Shown one piece after another: positions 18,550-26,543 of a stretch of DNA of 35,449 nucleotides. How positions within the stretch are numbered: the stretch's first letter is position 1; each line of letters begins with the position of its first letter. Origin of the DNA: an uncultured Ruminococcus sp. (lineage in GTDB: Bacteria > Bacillota > Clostridia > Oscillospirales > Acutalibacteraceae); contig CADBWP010000023.1 of NCBI GenBank assembly GCA_902798365.1, positions 24,923 to 60,371 of the forward strand, in the 5' to 3' direction. A program made the position numbers and the translations under genes. The notes beneath the pieces were generated by a model that was not told the origin of the DNA, did no database searches, and worked only from the letters and a program-made list of their open reading frames with translations.

Positions 18550-18567
18550 GCTCCCCAAAAGGGAAGC
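18550..18567 (-). promoter_or_regulatory. Leader hairpin upstream of the V-ATPase operon
   Basis: On the minus strand GCTTCCC, loop TTTT, GGGGAGC forms a 7-bp stem (one wobble) between the predicted transcription start and the ribosome binding site. Its role is unknown. Confidence 0.45.
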
Positions 18568-18595
18568 CCGGTATTTGATTTGCCAATCAGCATTA

Positions 18596-18624
18596 ATTCT
18601 ACCACAAAACCGCCCGAATTACAA
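18596..18624 (-). promoter_or_regulatory. Promoter of the V-ATPase operon
   Basis: On the minus strand TTGTAA (18624-18619), 17-base spacer, TAGAAT (18601-18596). It lies about 70 bases before the first start codon and is the only clear promoter seen for the nine genes. Confidence 0.65.
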
Positions 18625-18744
18625 TAATAAAAGCTAAACATTTCGCGCCTTTTGTACGGTTTTTACACGTTTTTTTGGTTTTGAGCGGTTTATGATTCTT
18701 TTATGTAAAAATAAAGTGCTTTTGCACGGGCAGGCGGCTTTTTG

Positions 18745-18767
18745 AATCGGGTTAAAATTACCCGATT
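18745..18767. promoter_or_regulatory. Inverted repeat overlapping the -35 of the ybaK promoter
   Basis: AATCGGGT (18745-18752) and ACCCGATT (18760-18767) form a perfect 8-bp inverted repeat with a 7-base AT-rich centre. Its right arm shares two bases with the -35 box. It lies upstream of the start site, so it is more likely an operator than a terminator for this gene. Confidence 0.5.
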
Positions 18768-18794
18768 GACACCGGCGGCGCCGTGTTATACAAT
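18766..18794 (+). promoter_or_regulatory. Promoter of the YbaK-type deacylase gene
   Basis: TTGACA (18766-18771), 17-base spacer, TACAAT (18789-18794): a near-consensus housekeeping promoter ending about 30 bases before the start codon. Confidence 0.75.
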
Positions 18795-18824
18795 TACAAT
18801 ACAGCAAAACAAGGCGGTGATATT

Positions 18825-19304
18825 ATGTCCGAGGCAAAAACAAACGTTATGCGTATCCTCGACAGGCAAAAAATCAGCTATAAAACCCACGAATACCCCC
18901 ACGGCAAAGAGGCGGTTGACGGCGTTACCGTCGCCTCTCTTTTGGGGCAGAACCCCGAAACGGTGTTCAAAACGCTTGTAACAAAGGGCGCGGGCAGGGA
19001 TTATTATGTTTTTGTGATACCCGTTGCCTGCGAGCTCGACCTTAAAAAATGTGCCGCAAGTGTGGGAGAAAAAAGGGTGGAGATGATCCCCGTAAAGGAT
19101 ATAACCCGGGTGACGGGCTATGTGCGCGGCGGCTGCTCGCCCATAGGCATGAAAAAGCTTTACCGCACCACCTTTCACAACACGGCGCTTTCGCTTCCCA
19201 ACATAATAGTCAGCGCGGGCAAAATCGGCTGTCAGATAGACCTTGCGCCCGCCGACCTTATCGCGCTTACCGGGGCTCGGACCGCCGACCTTGTAAAAGC
19301 ATGA
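18825..19304 (+). CDS. ybaK: YbaK/EbsC-family aminoacyl-tRNA deacylase
   Basis: The ATG at 18825, behind AAGGCGGTGA, gives 159 residues, the usual length of YbaK. Family features are ILDRQKISYKTHEYPH at the start, VFKTLVTKG with the conserved Lys, and GYVRGGCSPIGMKK, the Gly-rich substrate loop, followed by VSAGKIGCQIDLAPADLI. YbaK proteins hydrolyse mischarged Cys-tRNA(Pro) in trans, working with prolyl-tRNA synthetase in the cytoplasm. It has its own promoter and appears monocistronic. The frame is open upstream to 18783 but that part covers the -10 box. Confidence 0.93.
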   Translation: MSEAKTNVMRILDRQKISYKTHEYPHGKEAVDGVTVASLLGQNPETVFKTLVTKGAGRDYYVFVIPVACELDLKKCAASVGEKRVEMIPVKDITRVTGYVRGGCSPIGMKKLYRTTFHNTALSLPNIIVSAGKIGCQIDLAPADLIALTGARTADLVKA

Positions 19305-19337
19305 CCGGAATTGACGTGATTATAAATCGCCGCTGTA

Positions 19338-19366
19338 TTGACACAAAAGCGGCATAATGATACAAT
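19338..19366 (+). promoter_or_regulatory. Promoter of the RND exporter gene
   Basis: TTGACA (19338-19343), 17-base spacer, TACAAT (19361-19366). Core boxes, spacing and the bases just after the -10 (TACAATTAC) match the ybaK promoter 570 bases upstream. Confidence 0.75.
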
Positions 19367-19437
19367 TACGGTATTCTTACACAACAAAAATGCGGACGTC
19401 CGCCCCTTTGGAGCGCGTGCCGCAGTAAGGAGAGCCT

Positions 19438-22400
19438 ATGCTATCTCGATTCAGCGTAAAAAAACCCATAACCATATTTGTTGCGGTGGTTTTGGTAATA
19501 GTGCTGGGAATAGTCAGCTTTACGCGCATGACTCCCGACCTGCTGCCAAATATGGACTTTCCCTACGCCATGATAATGACGTCCTATTACGGTCAGACCC
19601 CGGAGACCGTTGAGGCAAAGGTGACAAAGCCGCTTGAACAGACGCTTTCCACCATTGACGGCGTAAAAAAGATAGACTCAACCTCCGGCGACAGCTATTC
19701 AATGCTCATTATTCAGTTTGAGGACGGCACCGACATGAACACCGCCACGGTGGATATGCGCTCGGGGCTTGACACAATAACCGATTCATGGGACGACGCC
19801 ATCGGCACGCCCTATCTTATAAAGGCGAACCCCAACCTTCTGCCCGTTGCCATGACGGCTGTTGAATACGAGGGAAAGCAGCGCGTTGAGCTGTCGGAAT
19901 TTGTAAAAAGCGAGCTGATGAACCGCCTTGAGGGCATTGACGGCGTTGCGTCCGTTTCGGGTATGGGCGTTGTAAAGGAGCAGGAAAACGTCGTTATTTC
20001 TCAGAAGAAGCTCGACGACCTCAACAAAAAGATAAACGCCGCGCTCGACAGTCAGTTTGCCGACGCCGAGGATAAGCTGAACGACGCCAAAAAGCAGCTT
20101 GAGGACAATGCGTCGCAGGCGGAGCAGGGCGCGCAGACCGTAAACGACTCCATAGACCAAATCAACGCTCAGCAGGAGGAGCTTGCAAAGCAGCTTGCCG
20201 ACGCCCAGGCGCAGGCAAACGGAGGCAAGTCGAAGATTTTGTCGGCGCAGATGGAGCTGCTCGACCAAAAATCCTCGCTTACGCAATCCAAAACCGCGCT
20301 TGAATTGTCATATCAGGCGCTGCTTACGATAAAAACCACCTACGACGAGCTTATGACCGACAGGAAAGGGCTTGCCGAAAGGCTTGAAATACTCAACAGA
20401 CTGAACGACGAGTACAAGACAATACTCGAAAAGCTGCCCGCTCCCGAGATAATCGAGGAGGAGAGAGAGCAGCTGAACGCCCGTCTTGCCCAAATCGACG
20501 CGGCGCTTGAGCCCTACAACTTAAAAAAGGAAGAGCTTGCCGCAGCCGTAACGACTGTTGACGCCGCGCTTAAGCACGTTGATGCCTCGGTTGACGAGCT
20601 CAAAGAAAAGCTTAAGGAATTCGACACCGACGTTGACCTGCTTGACGAAACCCTGAAATCAATGTCCGACCAAATAGCCACCCTTAACAGCGGTCTGGAG
20701 CAGATAAACGCCGCGCTGGCAGGGCTTGAGGACAACAGCATTTCCGTCGATAAGGCGCTTGCCACCATAACGCAGCAGCAGTCGGACGCCGACTTCAAAA
20801 TGTCGGGCGCGTTAGCGTCCCTGGCGGCAAAGCAGACCGAGATCTCTGCTGCTTCGGCTCAGCTTGCCTCGGCGCAGACAGAGCTTGACAAATCGCTTGA
20901 GGAGCTTAATCAAAAGAAAACCGAGGCAAAGGAAAAGGCGGCTCCCGAAAGCATGGTGACGCTCGAATCGGTTTCCGCAATTCTCTTGGCGCAGAACTTT
21001 TCAATGCCTGCGGGCTACATCACCGACGACCAAAACAACCGCTGCCTTGTCCGCGTGGGCGACGAGGTGGCGGATGAGCAGGAGCTTATAGGTCTTACGC
21101 TGTTTGATACAAAAATAGACGGCATCGGAGTTATCAGGCTCAGCGACGTAGCGGATATTTTTGTGGCGGATAATTCCGCCGACATTTACGCCCGCGTCAA
21201 CGGCAGCGACGGAATAGTTTTCAGCTTCAGCAAGCAGAGCGGCATAGCCACCTCGACAGTATGCGACAACATAAACACAGAGCTTTCCGCGCTTGAAAAC
21301 GATTATCCCGGGCTCAGGTTCACCAACCTTTTCAACCAGGGCGACTATATAGACTTAGTTATAAACGGCGTGCTGCAAAACCTTTTGCTCGGCGCAGCGC
21401 TCGCCATAATCATACTTCTTGTTTTTCTGCGCGACATCAAGCCCACCGTCATTGTTGCGGTGTCCATCCCCGTAAGCGTGATTTTTGCCATAGTGCTCAT
21501 GTATTTCAGCGGAATAACGCTCAACGCCTTTTCGCTTTCGGGTCTTGCCATAGGCGTGGGTATGCTTGTGGATAATTCGGTCGTTGTCATCGAAAACACC
21601 TACCGCCTGCGCCGCATGGGCTATTCGGCGATAAAGGCGGCGGTCAACGGTGCGCGTCAGGTGGCAGGCGCCATAGTTGCCTCAACCCTCACCACGCTGT
21701 GCGTCTTTTTGCCCATAGTGTTTGTAGAGGGTCTGGTGCGCCAGCTGTTTGTAGATCTGGCGCTCACCATCACATATTCGCTGCTGGCAAGCCTTCTCGT
21801 CGCGCTCACCCTTGTGCCGGCAATGAGCCGCCATGTGCTCAAAAGGGTTCGTCAGCCCAAAAAGACCGGCGAGGGCGTTATTCTTAAAGGCTACGACAGA
21901 TCCGTGCGCTTTGTGCTCAGGCACAAGGTCGTTTCCATCCTTGTTGTTTTAGGACTGCTTTTCGGCAGCGCGTGGCTCACGTATATGCGCGGCTTCAGCT
22001 TTATGCCGTCCATGAGTAACACCGAGGTGCAGATAACCGTCACACTCGCCCCCAACACCACCTTTGAAGAGACCGCGGCGGTCGCTGATACCGTTGCCGA
22101 AGTAATGGAAAAATACAGCGAGTTTGAAACCGTGGGCGTCACCGTGGGCAGCACGATGAGCCTTTCGGGGCTCGGCGCGGACAGCGGCGCAGGCAGCATT
22201 ACCGCCTACGGAGTGCTCAAGCCCGAAAACACAAAAAGCGGCGAGGAACTTTCGGAAAAAATTGCCGCCGAGCTTGAAGCCATAGACGGCGAGGTAAGCA
22301 TAGGCGGCAGCTCAACAAGCTCTATGTCGGTTCTGCTGGGTGACGGCGGAGTGCAGATAAGGCTGTTCGGCGACGACGCAGCCAAGCTTAAGGAGACCGC

Positions 22401-23463
22401 CGAGGACATGGCGGCGAAGCTCTCGGAGCTTGAGGGCATAGAATCCGCCGACAGCGGCGTTGGCGCTACCTCGCCCGAGATCTCGGTAAAGGTAGATAAG
22501 CTTAAGGCAGCCGCAAACGGGCTTACTACCGCGCAGGTGTTTCAGCAGGTCGCGGAGGCAATATCAAACGAAAAGACCTCAACAACGCTCAAAACCGAAA
22601 AAGGCAGTCTTGACGTTGTTATAGTGAGGGACGAAACCGCTCAGATAACCCCCGACACCCTGGGTGCGGCAGAGCTCACCTATACCGACGCCGAGGGCAA
22701 GGAAAAGACCGTCGCGCTGTCAGACGTTGCCGAGATAGCCCAAACCGAGACGATGGACTCTATCATCCGCCAAAACCAGAAGCGCTGCCTCGAGATCACG
22801 GGCAAGCTTAAGGACGGCTACACGCTTACCGACGTTTCAAATCGCACCAAGGCGTTTTTTGCGGACTACACCCTGCCTCAGGGCTTTTCAATTGAATACG
22901 ACGGCACCGACAAGGCAACGATGGAGGCTGTGCAGCAACTGCTTCTTATGCTGCTGCTGGGCGTTATTATGATATATCTCATCATGGTGGCGCAGTTCCA
23001 AAGCCTTAAATCGCCGTTTATCATAATGTTTACCATTCCGCTTGCCTTTACGGGCGGCTTTGCGGCGCTGCTCATCGCCGGTTTCGACATCAGCGTTATG
23101 TCGCTTGTGGGATTTGTAATGCTGTGCGGAATAATAGTCAACAACGGCATCGTGCTTGTGGATTACATCAACACCCTGCGCCTTGACGGCAAACAGAGGA
23201 CAGAGGCGATAGTAGAGGCGGGCAAGACCCGTATGCGCCCCATCTTCATCACCGCGATGACCACCGTGCTCGGACTTTCGGTAATGGCGCTGGGAATAGG
23301 CACGGGCGCCGAAATGATGCAGCCCATAGCTGTTGTGTGTATAGGCGGTCTGTTGTATGCCACGGTTATGACGCTTTATATAATTCCCCTGATTTATGAC
23401 GCGTTCAACAAAAAAGAGATGAAAAAAATAGACGCCTCAGAGCTTGAAGAGATAAATGATTAG
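19438..23463 (+). CDS. RND-superfamily exporter with a large coiled-coil insertion
   Basis: At 1341 residues this is about 300 longer than AcrB (1049). It has one N-terminal helix (about 12-30) and a first extracytoplasmic loop. Helices then run from about 647, including GMLVDNSVVVIEN (AcrB helix 4; the first relay Asp is kept, the second is Asn), and a second loop spans about 850-1150. The final helix block carries GIIVNNGIVLVDYIN, where AcrB has the relay Lys. The extra length lies in the first loop: residues about 188-500 are highly charged, Ala/Leu/Gln-rich heptad sequence, predicted to form long coiled coils. It probably exports a drug, lipid or peptide using the ion gradient; the substrate is unknown. 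AAGGAG precedes the ATG. Its last 8 bases overlap the glycosyltransferase gene. Confidence 0.92.
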   Translation: MLSRFSVKKPITIFVAVVLVIVLGIVSFTRMTPDLLPNMDFPYAMIMTSYYGQTPETVEAKVTKPLEQTLSTIDGVKKIDSTSGDSYSMLIIQFEDGTDMNTATVDMRSGLDTITDSWDDAIGTPYLIKANPNLLPVAMTAVEYEGKQRVELSEFVKSELMNRLEGIDGVASVSGMGVVKEQENVVISQKKLDDLNKKINAALDSQFADAEDKLNDAKKQLEDNASQAEQGAQTVNDSIDQINAQQEELAKQLADAQAQANGGKSKILSAQMELLDQKSSLTQSKTALELSYQALLTIKTTYDELMTDRKGLAERLEILNRLNDEYKTILEKLPAPEIIEEEREQLNARLAQIDAALEPYNLKKEELAAAVTTVDAALKHVDASVDELKEKLKEFDTDVDLLDETLKSMSDQIATLNSGLEQINAALAGLEDNSISVDKALATITQQQSDADFKMSGALASLAAKQTEISAASAQLASAQTELDKSLEELNQKKTEAKEKAAPESMVTLESVSAILLAQNFSMPAGYITDDQNNRCLVRVGDEVADEQELIGLTLFDTKIDGIGVIRLSDVADIFVADNSADIYARVNGSDGIVFSFSKQSGIATSTVCDNINTELSALENDYPGLRFTNLFNQGDYIDLVINGVLQNLLLGAALAIIILLVFLRDIKPTVIVAVSIPVSVIFAIVLMYFSGITLNAFSLSGLAIGVGMLVDNSVVVIENTYRLRRMGYSAIKAAVNGARQVAGAIVASTLTTLCVFLPIVFVEGLVRQLFVDLALTITYSLLASLLVALTLVPAMSRHVLKRVRQPKKTGEGVILKGYDRSVRFVLRHKVVSILVVLGLLFGSAWLTYMRGFSFMPSMSNTEVQITVTLAPNTTFEETAAVADTVAEVMEKYSEFETVGVTVGSTMSLSGLGADSGAGSITAYGVLKPENTKSGEELSEKIAAELEAIDGEVSIGGSSTSSMSVLLGDGGVQIRLFGDDAAKLKETAEDMAAKLSELEGIESADSGVGATSPEISVKVDKLKAAANGLTTAQVFQQVAEAISNEKTSTTLKTEKGSLDVVIVRDETAQITPDTLGAAELTYTDAEGKEKTVALSDVAEIAQTETMDSIIRQNQKRCLEITGKLKDGYTLTDVSNRTKAFFADYTLPQGFSIEYDGTDKATMEAVQQLLLMLLLGVIMIYLIMVAQFQSLKSPFIIMFTIPLAFTGGFAALLIAGFDISVMSLVGFVMLCGIIVNNGIVLVDYINTLRLDGKQRTEAIVEAGKTRMRPIFITAMTTVLGLSVMALGIGTGAEMMQPIAVVCIGGLLYATVMTLYIIPLIYDAFNKKEMKKIDASELEEIND

Positions 23464-24346
23464 TGTTATCGTTCCCGTTTATAACACAAAAGAATACCTG
23501 AGCGACTGCATTGAAAGCATTTTGGCGCAGACCTGCCGCGACTTTGAGCTGATACTCATAGACGACGGCTCCACCGACGGCAGCGGCGGTGTCTGCGACG
23601 AATACGCCGCCTCCGACAGCCGCGTATCCGTTATACATCGGCAAAACATGGGTCAGGCTGTTGCACGCAACGCCGGGCTGGATCACGCGTTCAAAAACGG
23701 CAAAATCGATTGGATAACGTTTATCGACAGCGACGACAGCGTGCACGAAGAATATCTTGAAGCTCTTCTCACCGCCGCCGAAGCAAACAATACCTCCGTA
23801 AATGGCTGCGGGCTTGACGACGCTCTGTCGGACGAACCGCACGGCGGAAGCGCTTTCGACGCGGAGCTTTACACCCCCGAGGACTTTTTTTGCAGTCACG
23901 CCATGCATTGCCTCACCATAACGGCAAAGCTGTTTTCTGCCGAGTGCTTTCAAAACAGGCGTTTCCCCGACATGAGGCTCTACGAGGACACCATCGTCAT
24001 GCCGTCCGTTCTGTTCGGATGCGAAAGGGTCTCCTATGTGGGCAAGCCTCTGTACATGTACAGACAAAGGCAAAACAGCGTAATGCGTTCGGAGAGGAAG
24101 CCCGACAGGCTCCAATCCCTTGAGCTTCACCTTCAAAGGGGCAGATTCTTTAAGGAAAACGGCTTTAAAAGGGCGTACCGCCGCAACAAGCTGTGTTATC
24201 TTTACGACCTGTATTACCAGATAGGGGAGTGCAAAAAGTCGCAGGAATACAGGCGGCAGTCAGGCAGGCTGTATTTGCTGCTGATCAGGTTTATTTTGAA
24301 AAATCCCGATGTGATAATAACCGTTTTAAAAAGAAACAAGCAATAA
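23456..24346 (+). CDS. Family 2 glycosyltransferase (GT-A fold)
   Basis: The 296-residue protein begins ISVIVPVYNTKEYLSDCIES and has the GT2 nucleotide-sugar motifs LILIDDGSTDGSG, QNMGQAVARNAGL and FIDSDDSV (DXD, metal binding). The C-terminal third is basic with a LYLLLIRFILKNPDVII hydrophobic stretch that may hold it against the membrane, but there is no clear transmembrane pair. Such enzymes add sugars to cell-surface polysaccharide or lipid precursors. The ATG lies inside the last codons of the RND gene (ATGATTAG), so translation is probably coupled. Acceptor and donor cannot be predicted. Confidence 0.9.
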   Translation: MISVIVPVYNTKEYLSDCIESILAQTCRDFELILIDDGSTDGSGGVCDEYAASDSRVSVIHRQNMGQAVARNAGLDHAFKNGKIDWITFIDSDDSVHEEYLEALLTAAEANNTSVNGCGLDDALSDEPHGGSAFDAELYTPEDFFCSHAMHCLTITAKLFSAECFQNRRFPDMRLYEDTIVMPSVLFGCERVSYVGKPLYMYRQRQNSVMRSERKPDRLQSLELHLQRGRFFKENGFKRAYRRNKLCYLYDLYYQIGECKKSQEYRRQSGRLYLLLIRFILKNPDVIITVLKRNKQ

Positions 24347-24397
24347 ATTTGTATCTTTGCAACATTTTTTGCGTACGGTTTTTGGGCAATATGTATA

Positions 24398-24426
24398 TTC
24401 CAAATCCCTCGGGTTTTGAGTATAAT
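24398..24426 (+). promoter_or_regulatory. Probable promoter of the cysteine-synthase-like gene
   Basis: A perfect TATAAT (24421-24426) has only a weak -35, TTCCAA (24398-24403), at 17 bases, which would fit a promoter needing an activator. I saw no clear sulfur-regulator (CymR) site or riboswitch. Confidence 0.5.
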
Positions 24427-24462
24427 GTTATGGGTATCACAAAATGAAAGGGAAAAGGCAAA

Positions 24463-25392
24463 ATGATTTACAACAATGTACTCGAAGCGGTGGGTCAAAC
24501 GCCGCTTATCCGTCTTAACCGCATGGTCGATAAGGACAGCGCCGACATTCTGGTAAAGTTCGAGGCGCTCAACGTGGGCGGCTCCATAAAAACGCGCACC
24601 GCGCTCAACATGATAGAGCAGGCGGAGCGTCAGGGACTGATAGGCAAGGACAGCATAATAGTTGAGCCCACCAGCGGAAACCAGGGTATAGGGCTCGCGC
24701 TTGTGGGCGCGGTAAAGGGCTACCGCACCATAATAGTCATGCCCGACAGCGTAAGCGAGGAGAGGCGCAAGCTTGTCCGCCACTACGGCGCCGAGGTAAA
24801 GCTTATTCACGACGCAGGCGACATCGGCGCATGCATCGACGAGTGCCTCAAAACCGCCCTGCGCATGAAGGAAAAGGACAGCAGGGTGTTTGTTCCGCAG
24901 CAGTTTGCAAACATCAATAATGTAATGGCTCACAAAAAATACACCGCCCTTGAAATAATGCAGCAATGCGCAGGCCCCATCGACGGCTTTTGCTCGGGCA
25001 TAGGCACGGGCGGCACAATTACGGGCATAGGCGAGGTGCTTAAGGCGCAGTATCCCCACATTGAGATCTGGGCGGTAGAGCCCGAAAACGCCGCCATTCT
25101 GGCAGGAGGCACCATAGGCACCCATCTGCAAATGGGAATAGGCGACGGCATTATCCCCGACATTCTCAACACCGGCATTTACGACGAGATTTACGTCGTC
25201 ACAGACGAAGAGGCTCTGAGCACCGCAAAGCGGCTCGCGCGCGAGGAGGGTCTTATGTGCGGCATTTCGGCAGGAACCAACGTTGCCGCGGCTCTTAAGC
25301 TCGCCAAAAAGCTGGGCAGGGGCAAGACCGTGGTCACCGTCCTTCCCGACACCGCCGAGCGCTATTATTCGACACCGCTTTTTGAGGAATAA
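24463..25392 (+). CDS. cysK: Cysteine-synthase-family PLP enzyme (O-acetylserine sulfhydrylase-like)
   Basis: The 309-residue protein has the fold-type II layout of CysK. The PLP lysine is Lys43 in NVGGSIKTRTALNMI, the substrate loop is PTSGNQGIGLA (71-77 region), the phosphate loop is GIGTGGTITGIG, and the C-terminal CGISAGTNVAAAL and PDTAERYYSTPLF match. CysK makes cysteine from O-acetylserine and sulfide. Two normally fixed positions differ: KDR is KTR and SGNTG is SGNQG, so the substrate may be another activated serine. It is flanked by its own promoter and a hairpin and is not beside other sulfur genes. Confidence 0.85.
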   Translation: MIYNNVLEAVGQTPLIRLNRMVDKDSADILVKFEALNVGGSIKTRTALNMIEQAERQGLIGKDSIIVEPTSGNQGIGLALVGAVKGYRTIIVMPDSVSEERRKLVRHYGAEVKLIHDAGDIGACIDECLKTALRMKEKDSRVFVPQQFANINNVMAHKKYTALEIMQQCAGPIDGFCSGIGTGGTITGIGEVLKAQYPHIEIWAVEPENAAILAGGTIGTHLQMGIGDGIIPDILNTGIYDEIYVVTDEEALSTAKRLAREEGLMCGISAGTNVAAALKLAKKLGRGKTVVTVLPDTAERYYSTPLFEE

Positions 25393-25419
25393 CGGCAGGC
25401 TTGGAGAGTTTAGAGTTCG

Positions 25420-25463
25420 GTCGGGCAGCCGGCTTTGCAGGGGCGAGAACTTCTGCTCCCGAC
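25420..25463 (+). terminator. Possible hairpin terminator after the cysteine-synthase-like gene
   Basis: GTCGGGCAG (25420-25428) pairs with CTGCTCCCGAC (25453-25463), allowing one bulge; the following TGTATTTTA is only weakly T-rich. A GGAGAGTTTAGAGTTC stretch just before it resembles a decayed purine-rich repeat. Confidence 0.4.
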
Positions 25464-25473
25464 TGTATTTTAG

Positions 25474-25501
25474 TGAATAATGAACGGTGAACGGTGAACG
25501 G
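25474..25501 (+). repeat. TGAACGG heptad tandem repeat
   Basis: Three perfect TGAACGG units (25481-25501) follow a degenerate TGAATAA. A shorter related copy lies on the other strand at 5464-5478. The 208-base gap 25393-25600 holds this, the hairpin and no visible gene. Confidence 0.7.
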
Positions 25502-25600
25502 TTTCACTCGGGAAGACAGCGTAATACAGAATCGTATTGCACAAAACCTTTCTCAAAATAACCTGCCTTTCCGACCGATACCGAACAAGATGGTGAAGCA

Positions 25601-26401
25601 ATGAAAAAAATTATAATAACGGCTGTAATAATCGTACTTATACTTATTGCCGCCGCAAGCGGAATATATATATTCTTTGAGCAAATCAACAACCAACAGG
25701 CGGCAGAGGACTATTCAAGCCTCAGCTCAAAATATGATAACGCATCTGCCGCAGCGGAGACCACCGCCGCGCAGGCTACCGACAGCAGCGGAGTGCCTGC
25801 CGAACCAAATCCGATCGACTTTGCCTCTCTGCAGCAGAACGAGAACTCCGATATTTACGCGTGGATAAAGGTTCCCGGCACAAGGGTGGATTACCCCGTG
25901 CTCCGCAGCGAAACAAACGACAACTTTTACATTGACCACGGCGTTAACAAAGAATACAGCTTTGCCGGGGCGATCTATTCGCAGTTTTGCAACCGCAGGG
26001 ACTTTAAGGACAGGGTCACCGTGCTCTACGGCCACAACATGGCGGACAACAGCATGTTTGCCTCGCTGCACAGCTTTGAGGACGCCGACTTTTTTGCGCA
26101 GAACAGGGACATGACCATTTACACGCCCGACAAGGAGCTCAGCTATGAGATAGTTTCCGCATATGTGGGCGACGATTCCCATATAATGAACTCCTACGAC
26201 TTTTACAACGACGAGGTTTTCATCGGCTTTCTCGACAACATAATGAACCCCCATTCGGTGCAGAGCAACGTGCGCGACGGCGTCAGCCTCGGCATAAACG
26301 ACAGAATAGTTATACTAAGCACCTGCCTCAACTACGGCGAGGGCAGGTATCTGGTGGCGGCAAGGCTCGTTTCGGAAAAGCCTCTTGTGCCCGCGCAATA
26401 A
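25601..26401 (+). CDS. srtB: Class B sortase
   Basis: The 266-residue protein has an N-terminal membrane anchor (residues 4-26), an Ala/Ser/Thr/Gln-rich stalk to about 70, and a sortase domain. Its features include IYAWIKVPGTRVDYPVL, YGHNM with catalytic His145, ILSTCLNYG with catalytic Cys242, and the transition-state Arg249 in GRYLVAARL. Cys and His lie in class B contexts, and the long N-terminal part before the barrel also fits class B. It should cut a sorting signal and join surface proteins to peptidoglycan outside the membrane. The next gene encodes a protein with an SPQTG signal, the type used by C. difficile SrtB. The start is preceded only by a modest GGTGAAG. Confidence 0.92.
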   Translation: MKKIIITAVIIVLILIAAASGIYIFFEQINNQQAAEDYSSLSSKYDNASAAAETTAAQATDSSGVPAEPNPIDFASLQQNENSDIYAWIKVPGTRVDYPVLRSETNDNFYIDHGVNKEYSFAGAIYSQFCNRRDFKDRVTVLYGHNMADNSMFASLHSFEDADFFAQNRDMTIYTPDKELSYEIVSAYVGDDSHIMNSYDFYNDEVFIGFLDNIMNPHSVQSNVRDGVSLGINDRIVILSTCLNYGEGRYLVAARLVSEKPLVPAQ

Positions 26402-26455
26402 GTTTTCACAGCATATTCCACAATATATAGTGCAAAATTTTGTGTAATAATTTTG

Positions 26456-26484
26456 TTTACTTTTTTGTTTAAATGTGTTAAAAT
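26456..26484 (+). promoter_or_regulatory. Promoter of the SPQTG surface protein gene
   Basis: TTTACT (26456-26461), 17-base spacer, TAAAAT (26479-26484), in very AT-rich DNA, followed by a 50-base leader and a strong AAGGAGGA (26529-26536). Confidence 0.55.
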
Positions 26485-26543
26485 GAATACGCGAATAAGT
26501 ATTCAGTCAGTATTTCCATTATTTATATAAGGAGGATTTCCCC

